Assembly (NCBI RefSeq): GCF_000423525.1
Contig: NZ_KE384028.1
Location: 60,950 to 124,949 of the forward strand
Origin: Proteocatella sphenisci DSM 23131
GTDB taxonomy: Bacteria; Bacillota; Clostridia; Peptostreptococcales; Filifactoraceae
Direction of reading: 5' to 3'
Length of the DNA stretch: 64,000 nt
Positions 6,949 to 14,994 of the stretch are shown here, piece after piece (within the stretch, counting starts at the first letter, position 1; the number at the start of each line of letters is the position of its first letter). A program made the position numbers and the translations under genes. The notes beneath the pieces are model-generated. The model was not told where the DNA came from. It ran no database searches and saw nothing but the letters and a program-made list of their open reading frames with translations.

Positions 6949-8246
6949 AGTAATCCTCTTATCATTTTTCGTATTCTTTTAGATTTTAACAGCCTAAGGT
7001 GACCGATGTAAAATAAGGTATAAAAATACCATTTTGGAAGCTTTGATGGAATCACCAGATGGAGAAAATCGAATTTTGCAGGGTCTGTTGTTGTGAGGAG
7101 CTGTTTTTTGTTTTCATAGTCAAGAGTACCTTTTAGCGGAGTCATTATGGATAGGGTATAAACGCTTATATTAAGGGCTTCTATATATCTAAAAAGCCTC
7201 AAAAAATCTCCTGTATTATACTGTGGATCTACTATAAAAAGAGCAGTAAGCTCTATATTTTTTCTTTTTAATATTTCCGCAAGCCGTTTATAGATACTGG
7301 AGCTTTGCCCCTTATTATAGTCATTTAAAGTATCTGGATTTGGAGATTCAAATCCAACTATAACTTCATCAAGGCCGCAAGCTTTGAGCTCTGAGATCAG
7401 GTCTTCGTTTTCAACCAGGAAATCTGCTCTAAGGTATGCAATAAGGCTCTTTGCGCCGCCGCATTTTATAGGGGTTTTAGCGCCTGTTCCTGGGTCGCTG
7501 TATTTTTTGGAAGCTTTAATAAAGGAAAGGGCATCTTCTCTTGTGGTCAAAAAGCAATCGTCAATAAGCCATATGTACTCAGAATCTATATTATACACCT
7601 GACTCATCAGCTTGCCATAATCTGGTTTTATGTACTTGCCTTTGTTCAAAAGCCTGCAGTAACAAAAATTGCACTTATAGGGACAACCATGAGCTCCTTT
7701 TACAAGGGCCACTGATTTTTTGTCAATATATCTTGTTTTTTCTTTTATCAGATTGAAGAAACCCCTGCACGGAACTATATCCTCGCTGTTTTTAAGAAGG
7801 TCGTCTTCTCCTGTGGTCCAGGTTTTTGTATCTTTGTTGTAGATATCCATTCCTTTTGTAACCGTTTCTCCACCTAAAAAAATTTTGAAGGTTTCAAAGC
7901 CCTGAGAAAAATAGACAAAGTCAATGCCGCTCACTCTGAATGCTTGGCGGTTAATCTGTGCGTGGACTCCCGAGACCATGATTTTTGCAAGGGGGTATTT
8001 TCCTTTATAATCGTTTGCCCTTTTAATTATAAGATTTTCCGCCACATTATAGCCACTCAGGATGATGAGGTCAGGGATAATGCCGCCTGGTTTGTTCATT
8101 TTAAAGAGGGGATCTATTATATAGGACTCAATGCCTTCTTGTGACAACACTGTCTGTATGTAAATCAGCTCCAAAGGCTCGGTTATTATGGGGTCCAAAG
8201 CGGAAAAAAGCGTTTTTTCTCTTACTTTTTCTAAAAAAACTATCAT
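6945..8246 (-). CDS. B12-binding domain radical SAM protein (HpnR-like)
   Basis: 433 residues. It has EPLELIYIQ near residue 24 and a cobalamin-binding fold ending in VSGVHAQINRQA. The radical SAM cluster cysteines are at 188, 192 and 195 (CPYKCNFC), followed by WLIDDCFL. The C-terminal MTPLKGTLDYENK block and the stretch DFLHLVIPSKLPKWYFY resemble the tail of HpnR-type methylases. It is the most diverged of the three EPLxLE paralogues here. It overlaps both neighbours by four bases, upstream (transferase) and downstream (methyltransferase). Confidence 0.9.
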   Translation of the reverse strand: MIVFLEKVREKTLFSALDPIITEPLELIYIQTVLSQEGIESYIIDPLFKMNKPGGIIPDLIILSGYNVAENLIIKRANDYKGKYPLAKIMVSGVHAQINRQAFRVSGIDFVYFSQGFETFKIFLGGETVTKGMDIYNKDTKTWTTGEDDLLKNSEDIVPCRGFFNLIKEKTRYIDKKSVALVKGAHGCPYKCNFCYCRLLNKGKYIKPDYGKLMSQVYNIDSEYIWLIDDCFLTTREDALSFIKASKKYSDPGTGAKTPIKCGGAKSLIAYLRADFLVENEDLISELKACGLDEVIVGFESPNPDTLNDYNKGQSSSIYKRLAEILKRKNIELTALFIVDPQYNTGDFLRLFRYIEALNISVYTLSIMTPLKGTLDYENKKQLLTTTDPAKFDFLHLVIPSKLPKWYFYTLFYIGHLRLLKSKRIRKMIRGLL

Positions 8247-9184
8247 GAGTTCACCTTGTATACCCTGTGTTTATTCGGATATCCTTTATATGAAAAATAT
8301 GGAGTCAGTTTTTTGAGTGCCCATCCAAGTAAGGGGTTATTATGGTGAAGATACAAATACTTAGGTTCCTCAATGCATCCTATTTTAGACTTGGTTTCCT
8401 CTGATGTCTGTCCAAAATTTATAGTATCTGTGCCTCTTCTTATTCCTTCTTTCAGGATGAACTGCAGCATGTTGTAGTATATGTCATGATTTTTTACATC
8501 TTCTTCCTTAAATCCACAAAAAAGGAAAAGAAGCTCGTTTTTTCTTTCTAAAATCTGAACAAAAGCCAAAACCTCGTCCTTATGATCTTTAAATTCATAC
8601 AAGTCTGCACTAAATTCTTTGAAGAATTCCAGTGGAAGAATCTCGAGTTTGTTTTCTGATCTGTCAAATACGTCTTTATAAAGATTGTAATGATTTGAGC
8701 TAAAATCCTTATTTTCAAGCCTTTTAATATTTAAATTCTTTCCCTTTTCCTGAGCGATTTTAATTCTTCTCCTGTAGCTGCTCCTGAGGGAGTTAAGGTA
8801 TGTATCGTAGTCTGAAAACTGATTTTTGAATACGAAGCTAGAGAGGGTTTTTCCTCCATTGATGAACTTTTTATCACTGTTTAATATCAGGCTCAAACCA
8901 CTTAAAGATTTTAGGATTTTAAGGGCCGGACTCATGTCTCCAAATATCCCTGGCATTGCTATTGAAACAGGCAGACCGACTATTCTTAAAGGAAGTGAAA
9001 ATTTCAGCCCCTTTTTGAAATTAAACAGATTCAGGCGGTGAATATAAGTAACGATTACGGTGTCTTCTAATTTGTAATACATCTGTCCGCAGGGATTTAT
9101 TCTTTCCAGCAGCAGAAGGAGCTTCTTGATGTCATCTTGTATCTGGCAGTTTTCAATATCTGCTATGCTCGAGTATTCCTTCAT
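8243..9184 (-). CDS. GNAT/FemAB-like acyl- or aminoacyl-transferase
   Basis: 313 residues with no signal peptide or membrane segment. The C-terminal half looks like the GNAT fold of the BioF2-like (PF13480) and FemAB-type transferases: an SYRRRIKIAQEKG block near 135-150, a core strand LAFVQILERKNELLFLFCGF, then YYNMLQFILKEGIRRG and INFGQTSEETKSKIGC. Relatives move acyl or aminoacyl groups onto amines; the donor here is unknown. An AAAGGAG site precedes the ATG, which overlaps the upstream transferase by four bases. Family membership is judged by eye. Confidence 0.7.
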   Translation of the reverse strand: MKEYSSIADIENCQIQDDIKKLLLLLERINPCGQMYYKLEDTVIVTYIHRLNLFNFKKGLKFSLPLRIVGLPVSIAMPGIFGDMSPALKILKSLSGLSLILNSDKKFINGGKTLSSFVFKNQFSDYDTYLNSLRSSYRRRIKIAQEKGKNLNIKRLENKDFSSNHYNLYKDVFDRSENKLEILPLEFFKEFSADLYEFKDHKDEVLAFVQILERKNELLFLFCGFKEEDVKNHDIYYNMLQFILKEGIRRGTDTINFGQTSEETKSKIGCIEEPKYLYLHHNNPLLGWALKKLTPYFSYKGYPNKHRVYKVNS

Positions 9185-10263
9185 TTAAGCTCCTTTACAT
9201 ATGCCACATAGTTTTTTTCGACTCCATCTGCCCACTTGTAGCCAAAGTTGCCTGACATAATATTTTCTTTAAGAACCCAGCCGGATTCAAATGACTTGAA
9301 CCTGCCCTTTGTTACATTGAAACAGTAGTCAAAAAGCGCGAGGATAGCTCCTTTTTTCTGTTCTTCTTTGATTATGCCCATCTCAACTATCTTAAACTTG
9401 GTAAGTTTCTTTTTCTTTATAAGAGTATTAATTACCGTTTTTAGACCGATAGTCTCTCGTTGATCCATGATTTGATGAAAGTCTGGATACCATAACATAA
9501 ATCCAACTTCTTTTCCATCTCTTTCAACAAAGATGAGATTGTCTTTTTTCAAAAGCAGCTTAAAGTCTTTAAAAAGCTCAAGATCTTCTGCTTCCACCCT
9601 TTTGTAGTAGAAAGGATGATCTTTAAATGCATCATTGTTAATGCGTGTGTAGACTTTGGCCTCGTGCTCCATATTGTTGAAATCTGCAGGCCTTACCGTA
9701 TATCTTTTGCTGATTCTTGCCCTGAGTCTTTCATCAAGCAGCGTAAATTCCTTTTCCATATTCTTATAAAAAGTTACCATGGGAATAGGCTGGAAATTGT
9801 ACTCGTTAAAATAGCGGTGGATAAATTCATCGTTGTGAGCCATCCCAAAACTTTGGGGTTTGTCATATGAATCAGCCAAAAATCCCAGTCCGTAATTAAC
9901 ATGGATGTTTAATGAAGCGCATATCTTTTGGGTATTCCAGAGCTTGGAAATTTCAACCGCCTTACTGTATATTATATCAAATGCTTCTTTATTATATACT
10001 CTGGATTCAAAAAAACTTATCTGCAAATAATCTTCCATTCTAAGTGCCTTAGCAAGAATGCAACTCATTATGATTATTCCATCTTTTTTTACCATCAGCG
10101 GCAATATCTTTATAGACTGACTCATTACCGATGTTTCAAAGAGAATTCCTTTAAGGAGTCCAGATAATGAATCCCTTCTCAGTGGGTTATCAAGGTATTG
10201 TGACTTGTAAAACGTAAGTATTTCTATTTTTTCTTTCCTCGAATTTGCAATTATTAATTCCAT
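9181..10263 (-). CDS. GNAT-fold transferase, first gene of the radical SAM operon
   Basis: 360 residues from the ATG at 10263. AAAGGAAGG lies seven bases before it, whereas the ATG eight codons further upstream lacks a site. The protein has two halves. The C-terminal one has GNAT-like features (NDAFKDHPFYYKRVEAEDLELF, split by NLIFVERDGKEVGFMLWYPD) and ends with FESGWVLKENIMSGNFGYKW, a pattern of acyltransferases in natural-product and lipid clusters. No catalytic residues can be assigned. As the first gene of a seven-gene operon it probably acts early, or conditions the substrate. I do not recognise an exact family. Confidence 0.6.
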   Translation of the reverse strand: MELIIANSRKEKIEILTFYKSQYLDNPLRRDSLSGLLKGILFETSVMSQSIKILPLMVKKDGIIIMSCILAKALRMEDYLQISFFESRVYNKEAFDIIYSKAVEISKLWNTQKICASLNIHVNYGLGFLADSYDKPQSFGMAHNDEFIHRYFNEYNFQPIPMVTFYKNMEKEFTLLDERLRARISKRYTVRPADFNNMEHEAKVYTRINNDAFKDHPFYYKRVEAEDLELFKDFKLLLKKDNLIFVERDGKEVGFMLWYPDFHQIMDQRETIGLKTVINTLIKKKKLTKFKIVEMGIIKEEQKKGAILALFDYCFNVTKGRFKSFESGWVLKENIMSGNFGYKWADGVEKNYVAYVKELK

Positions 10264-10413
10264 AAGTTTACCTTCCTTTAAGTTCATTGAAACATAATGC
10301 CAAATAAGATGTCAAGATATTGTTTATTTTACAATGTAAGAACGCAAAGTCCGTTTTATTGGACACCTGATGTGATATGATTGAATTATTAGTTTACAAG
10401 AAGGAGGAAGACG

Positions 10414-10446
10414 ATGAGAAATAAAGTTTTGCATGCGGTAATATGA
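10414..10446 (+). CDS. Ten-codon leader peptide with a strong ribosome site
   Basis: An excellent AAGGAGGAAG site lies five bases before an ATG that opens MRNKVLHAVI and stops at 10444-10446. That TGA overlaps the ATG of the 67-codon gene at 10443 (ATGA). The downstream gene has no ribosome site of its own, so this short frame probably feeds ribosomes into it by coupling. A lost or shifted frame that once joined the two is the alternative. Confidence 0.5.
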   Translation: MRNKVLHAVI

Positions 10447-10646
10447 AATTTGGAGTAAGAACACCAAGTCTTAGTAAGAGAGTAAAAGCAAGGACCAGCG
10501 TGAAAAGGCAAATTGTTCACAGAGCTGGAATAAAGATGCCAAGAGGATACGGCTGGATTAGAAATCCCGAAAAGTATGCATACAACAAAGTATATAACAA
10601 AACTTCAGTAGACATTTTATCACTTCTGAAAAAATTGTTTAAATAG
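10443..10646 (+). CDS. Small basic conserved hypothetical protein
   Basis: 67 residues, strongly basic. The pattern GVRTPSLSKRVKARTS, then GYGWIRNPEKYAYNKVYNKT, matches a small family seen in many Firmicutes chromosomes and mobile regions, often labelled as a phage-type or hypothetical protein. I know of no assigned function. There is no signal peptide or membrane segment. The start overlaps the ten-codon frame upstream by four bases. A terminator follows at 10693. The charge suggests nucleic-acid contact, but nothing in the sequence proves it. Confidence 0.7.
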   Translation: MKFGVRTPSLSKRVKARTSVKRQIVHRAGIKMPRGYGWIRNPEKYAYNKVYNKTSVDILSLLKKLFK

Positions 10647-10692
10647 ATAGGGATGTGAATTCGGATTTTTCGTTTGAAAGATTAATAGTCCC

Positions 10693-10728
10693 AAAAAAGC
10701 TACCGGAGTTTTTCCAGTAGCTTTTTTT
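10693..10728. terminator. Bidirectional intrinsic terminator
   Basis: AAAAAAGCTAC-C-GGA pairs with TCC-A-GTAGCTTTTTT around a short T-rich loop. It has A- and T-tracts on both sides, so it can serve both the small gene and the convergent phosphatase. Confidence 0.85.
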
Positions 10729-10732
10729 GCGA

Positions 10733-11998
10733 TTATTTTTTAAGAGTTGTTGTATCTATCAGTACATTATTTACATCATATGCATTAACTACCAAGCTAC
10801 TGTCACTTACAGTAACTGCAACAAACATCTGTGTACCGGGCTGCAAATCTATTAATTGCCAGTAACGTGATTTTGTTGGGTAAAACTTTGCGCCTCCAGA
10901 ATTGGCAGTAATATAAACGGTTCCTTGTCCATTTTTGACTTTTGTTTTGTTTTTCATCGGATAAGTTCGCACATAATTGTGGTCATGACCCTGTAAAACA
11001 AGGTCTATCTTTAATTTATCAAAGACCGGTGTCAATTCATCTCTTATTGTAGAGGATTCGTGAACGGCGCCGTAAGGACCTCTGTGCAGGGCTACGATTT
11101 TCCACTGCTTATCTGTTTTAGCCATATCGGAACTCAGCCACTCGCCTTGTTTTTTAAGGTCGTATCGTTCAGATTCTGTATTCAGAACGGCTATATGTGC
11201 ATTACCATAATCAAATGAATATACGGCTACAGGAAGTGATTCCGCGTCGATTTCTTTTGCAATATTAAATCTGTCAGTAAAATTTTTCATGTTTGAATTT
11301 GTTCCATTTTTATTCATCGCATCGTGATTTCCCACAGCCGGTACAATTGGAATATTGATAAGCTCAGGCTTTACAGCGTTTGCAAAGAGATCCCATTGCT
11401 TTATTTTTTGGCCATCGTCTACCATGTCTCCTGTGTGAACTAAGAATTTTGCATCCGGAAATTTTTCGAATGCTTTTATCAGAGTGTTTTTCCATAGTTT
11501 ATAATCTTTTTCATCAGAACCCTGAGTGTCTGTTATTTGAATGAACGTAAATGGGTTCAATTTATTTTCTGCCGTTTTAAAGGTTCCTTGAGCGCTGATT
11601 ATGTCAGGTTTATTAACAACACGATAAATATATGTTGTTCCTGGTTTTAGTTTACTCAAAGCCACTTTATGAATCATTCTGCTGTCTGTGTCAGTTTTTA
11701 CTTTATAGCTTGTGGTCGTTACTTTGATAATGTTACTACTGTTAAAATTTTTGAATTCATTTTTTGGACAATACTGTATCATGCCTGTTTTATTTGATGG
11801 GGAAGTAATCCAAGTGAAATTACGATCGGTTGCAGGATCTTTGCCAAAATTATTGATAACACTAATGTCAGTGATTATCTGGGGTGGAGTTATTGGTGCA
11901 ATGGCAGAAGCTGCAAATGCACCATCGCCTGTCGAAAAAGTAAATACCAGACAAAGGACCGCTATAAAACTGGTAAATATTTTCAATTGTTTTTTCAT
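10733..11998 (-). CDS. Secreted purple-acid-phosphatase-like metallophosphoesterase
   Basis: 421 residues. A signal peptide covers about 1-30 (likely cut after GAFAA). An N-terminal fibronectin-III-like domain follows (about 40-145, with LKPGTTYIYRV), then a calcineurin-like phosphoesterase domain. Metal-site motifs appear in order: TDTQGSDEKDY, HTGDMVDDG, VGNHD, ALHRGPYG and GHDHNYVRTYP. This is the purple acid phosphatase layout, with a dinuclear metal centre that hydrolyses phosphate esters outside the cell. A C-terminal strand domain ends the protein. AGGAGG precedes the ATG. It is a single-gene unit, divergent from rbsK. Confidence 0.9.
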   Translation of the reverse strand: MKKQLKIFTSFIAVLCLVFTFSTGDGAFAASAIAPITPPQIITDISVINNFGKDPATDRNFTWITSPSNKTGMIQYCPKNEFKNFNSSNIIKVTTTSYKVKTDTDSRMIHKVALSKLKPGTTYIYRVVNKPDIISAQGTFKTAENKLNPFTFIQITDTQGSDEKDYKLWKNTLIKAFEKFPDAKFLVHTGDMVDDGQKIKQWDLFANAVKPELINIPIVPAVGNHDAMNKNGTNSNMKNFTDRFNIAKEIDAESLPVAVYSFDYGNAHIAVLNTESERYDLKKQGEWLSSDMAKTDKQWKIVALHRGPYGAVHESSTIRDELTPVFDKLKIDLVLQGHDHNYVRTYPMKNKTKVKNGQGTVYITANSGGAKFYPTKSRYWQLIDLQPGTQMFVAVTVSDSSLVVNAYDVNNVLIDTTTLKK

Positions 11999-12066
11999 AA
12001 TAGCCTCCTGAATCTATGGGTTAAATGTCTTATTTCATATATACATACTATTATATAATCAGATAA

Positions 12067-12122
12067 TTGTATATGAGCAAAATTTATTAATAATATAAAA
12101 GTTTGTAACTACATATATGTAG
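12067..12122 (+). promoter_or_regulatory. Putative ribose-operon promoter with a palindromic operator
   Basis: TTGTAT (12067-12072) and TAATAT (12091-12096) are spaced 18 bases apart, placing a start near 12103. A perfect 14-base palindrome, CTACATATATGTAG (12109-12122), lies directly downstream, where a bound repressor would block the polymerase. No repressor gene is nearby. Confidence 0.4.
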
Positions 12123-12170
12123 GGTATATCTATGATATATGAAATTGTTATGAAAAGAGGAGATTGCCAT

Positions 12171-13055
12171 ATGAAAATATCAGTTATTGGAAGCATTAAT
12201 ATGGATATGACTGTTACAGCAGAGAGAATTCCATTAAAGGGTGAAACCTTGAGAGGGAGTGCTATTAATTATATACCGGGTGGAAAAGGGGCAAATCAGG
12301 CGGTATCTATGGCAAAACTGGGAGCCAGGGTGGAGATGTTTGGTTGCATTGGTGATGATGACTCAGGAATAAAGCTATTAGAGAATCTTAAATCAGTGGG
12401 GGTTGGGACGTCTTATATAAAGGTAATAAAAGGGGTTGCAACCGGAATTGCACTTATAACTATTGGTGAGAATGACAACACTATAGTAGTTGTACCAGGT
12501 GCCAATGCTATGGTGGACAAAACGTATGTTGATAATATAGCAGAGTCCTTGCTGGAATCAGATATTGTACTTTTGCAGCATGAGATCCCTGTTGAGACTG
12601 TTGAATATGTGATTGATTTATGTACAAAACATGGAGTAAAAGTCGTTCTAAATCCTGCTCCGGCATATCCGCTTAAAAAGGAAACTATTGAAAAAGTTAC
12701 CTATCTGACACCGAATGAACATGAAGCGGTTATTTTATTTGGAAAAGAACTATCCATGGAAGAATTGTTAAAGAAATACCCTGAAAAGCTTATTATAACC
12801 TTGGGTTCTAAAGGGGTAACAACCTGTCTTGAAAGTGGAAAAGTATTACTTATTCCAGCTCGAAAAGCTGAAGTGGTAGACACTACTGGAGCTGGAGATA
12901 CTTTAAATGGGGCATTTACACTACAAATAGCTAAGGGAGCAGATATAAAGTCGGCTTTGGAATATGCCAATGTAGCGGCCAGTCTCTCAACGGAGAAATT
13001 TGGGGCTCAAGGCGGCATGCCAACAGATGAGGAAGTAAGAAACGAAATGAAATAA
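12171..13055 (+). CDS. rbsK: Ribokinase
   Basis: 294 residues, a PfkB-family kinase that phosphorylates D-ribose to ribose 5-phosphate. The ATG at 12171 is chosen because AGAGGAG lies just upstream and MKISVIGSINMDM is the family N-terminus; the longer frame from 12132 adds unrelated residues. The sugar-binding GGKGANQA is at 37-44, NPAPA near 151 and the catalytic DTTGAGD at 237-243, with Asp243 as the base. First gene of an rbsKDACB operon, 32 bases before rbsD. Confidence 0.97.
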   Translation: MKISVIGSINMDMTVTAERIPLKGETLRGSAINYIPGGKGANQAVSMAKLGARVEMFGCIGDDDSGIKLLENLKSVGVGTSYIKVIKGVATGIALITIGENDNTIVVVPGANAMVDKTYVDNIAESLLESDIVLLQHEIPVETVEYVIDLCTKHGVKVVLNPAPAYPLKKETIEKVTYLTPNEHEAVILFGKELSMEELLKKYPEKLIITLGSKGVTTCLESGKVLLIPARKAEVVDTTGAGDTLNGAFTLQIAKGADIKSALEYANVAASLSTEKFGAQGGMPTDEEVRNEMK

Positions 13056-13087
13056 AATAAAACAAAAAAAAGAAGGGTGGGTTACTG

Positions 13088-13483
13088 ATGAAGATATCAG
13101 GGATACTGAACAGTGATATTTCAAGAGTATTATCTTATATGGGGCATACGGACACCATATGCATTGCAGATTGCGGTCTTCCGGTGCCAGATGGTGTGGA
13201 AAGAATAGATCTGGCTTTAAAGTTTGGGACCCCGACTTTTGTGGAAACATTAACAGAAGTTGCTAAGAACATGAAGGTAGAAAAAATTATATTGGCAGAA
13301 GAAATAAAGCTGGCTAATCCGGAAATTATTAAAGATGTAATAACTTTGTTTCCAAATCTTGAAATCAGTTTTGAACCACATGATGATTTAAAGAAACTCA
13401 CAAAAGAGTGTAAAGCAGTTATTCGTACAGGTGAAAATACTCCATATGCCAATATTATTTTACAATCTGACTGCATTTTTTAG
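13088..13483 (+). CDS. rbsD: D-ribose pyranase
   Basis: 131 residues, full length for RbsD. It interconverts pyranose and furanose forms of ribose so that the kinase can use the imported sugar. The family N-terminus (GILNSDISRVLSYMGHTD) contains the catalytic His20. The CGLPVP segment and the C-terminal RTGENTPYANIIL loop are also conserved. An AAGGGTGG ribosome site precedes the ATG. It lies between rbsK and rbsA in the same operon. Confidence 0.96.
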   Translation: MKISGILNSDISRVLSYMGHTDTICIADCGLPVPDGVERIDLALKFGTPTFVETLTEVAKNMKVEKIILAEEIKLANPEIIKDVITLFPNLEISFEPHDDLKKLTKECKAVIRTGENTPYANIILQSDCIF

Positions 13484-13506
13484 CAGATTTAGAAAGGAAG
13501 ACTAAG

Positions 13507-14994
13507 ATGCATATAGCTATGAAAGGAATCAATAAATCCTTTGGAGGAGTCCAAGTTCTTAACGATGCTGAATTTGAAATCACTGATGGAGAAGTTCACG
13601 CTCTTATGGGAGAAAACGGGGCAGGAAAATCCACTTTGATGAAGATTCTCACAGGAGTATATACAAGAGACTCAGGAACTGTAATTGTAGATGGGCGTGA
13701 GGTTAGATACAAAAGTCCTCAGGAGGCTGAAAAAGATGGAATAGTATTTATTTATCAGGAGTTGAATTCCTTAGAAGACTTGACTGTGGAAGCCAATGTG
13801 TTTTTAGGAAAAGAAATACGCAATTCATTTGGAGTATGTGACAAGAAAGCTATGGCAGAAAAAACAAGGGAAATACTTAATAAATTAGGTGTTAATATTG
13901 AGCCTTCTGAGGTGATGTCTGACTTATCGGTAGGACAGCAGCAGATGATAGAGATTGCCAAGGCTCTCATGGTAGATGCCAAGGTAATAATAATGGATGA
14001 ACCTACAGCAGCGTTGACCCAGGGGGAGACTGTTATTCTCTTTGATGTAATTAAATCCTTGCGTGAAAAGGGCGTATCGATTGTATATATTTCTCACAGG
14101 ATGGAAGAGATTTTTCAGTTGTGTGATCGCATTACCATACTTCGAGATGGTAATTATATAGGAACTGAAAAGATAACAGATATTGATATAAACGAAGTTG
14201 TAAAGATGATGATTGGCAGAGAAATAGGAGAAAGGTATCCAAAGAGAAATACTCCTATTGGGGAAGAAATATTGAAAGTGGAAGCTTTGACTAAGAAGGG
14301 CAAATTTGAGAATATAAGTTTTTCTGTAAGAAAAGGTGAGGTGCTTGGAATTTCTGGACTCATGGGGTCGGGCAGGACAGAAATAATGCAGGCGATTTTT
14401 GGAAATCTGCCTTTTGAAAGTGGAAAGATTGAGATTGAGGGAAAGCCGGCAATAATAAGTTCGCCTGAACATGCAATTCGTTATGGTATTGGATTTATAA
14501 CAGAGGATAGAAAAGAAGAAGGACTCATGCTCGAGGAAAGTATTGAGAAAAATGTATCTCTTACGAATCTTGACAAGATATCTCGAAAAAATGTGGTAAT
14601 AGAGAAGAAAAAAGAAGATGAACTTGTGGAAAGGGCTATCAAAGACCTTAATATCAAATGTTTTGGACCATCACATGAATGCAATAAATTAAGTGGTGGA
14701 AATCAGCAAAAGGTAGTATTTGCAAAATGGATTTATTCTAATCCCAAAATACTACTATTGGATGAACCGACAAGGGGTGTGGATGTAGGAGCAAAAAAAG
14801 AAATCTACACAATAATGAATGAACTTGCCAGTAAAGGCCTGGCCATTGTAATGGCATCTTCTGATTTACCCGAGATTTTGGGCATGAGTGATAGAATTAT
14901 GGTCGTCAGAGAAGGTTTGATTCAAGGGATACTGGAGCAAAAAGAAGCGGATCAGGAAAAAATAATGATATTAGCAACTGGAGGTGTAATCTGA
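13507..14994 (+). CDS. rbsA: Ribose ABC importer ATP-binding protein
   Basis: 495 residues, a tandem two-domain ATPase of the carbohydrate-uptake CUT2 class. The first domain has Walker A GENGAGKST (35-43), signature LSVGQQQ and Walker B IIMDEPTAAL. The second domain has a degenerate P-loop (SGLMGSGRTE) but keeps LSGGNQQ and LLLDEPTRGVDVGAK, as is usual for RbsA. It powers ribose import with RbsC and RbsB. The stop codon TGA overlaps the ATG of rbsC by one base, consistent with coupled translation. Confidence 0.97.
   Translation: MHIAMKGINKSFGGVQVLNDAEFEITDGEVHALMGENGAGKSTLMKILTGVYTRDSGTVIVDGREVRYKSPQEAEKDGIVFIYQELNSLEDLTVEANVFLGKEIRNSFGVCDKKAMAEKTREILNKLGVNIEPSEVMSDLSVGQQQMIEIAKALMVDAKVIIMDEPTAALTQGETVILFDVIKSLREKGVSIVYISHRMEEIFQLCDRITILRDGNYIGTEKITDIDINEVVKMMIGREIGERYPKRNTPIGEEILKVEALTKKGKFENISFSVRKGEVLGISGLMGSGRTEIMQAIFGNLPFESGKIEIEGKPAIISSPEHAIRYGIGFITEDRKEEGLMLEESIEKNVSLTNLDKISRKNVVIEKKKEDELVERAIKDLNIKCFGPSHECNKLSGGNQQKVVFAKWIYSNPKILLLDEPTRGVDVGAKKEIYTIMNELASKGLAIVMASSDLPEILGMSDRIMVVREGLIQGILEQKEADQEKIMILATGGVI

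Noticed and set aside
2265-10263. Hopanoid methylation operon
   Set aside because: The EPLxLE block recalls HpnR, but no squalene or hopanoid gene is present and the enzymes are only distantly similar by eye, so I keep the substrate open.
13924-14472. 182-codon minus-strand frame inside rbsA
   Set aside because: Antisense shadow of a well-conserved ATPase gene.
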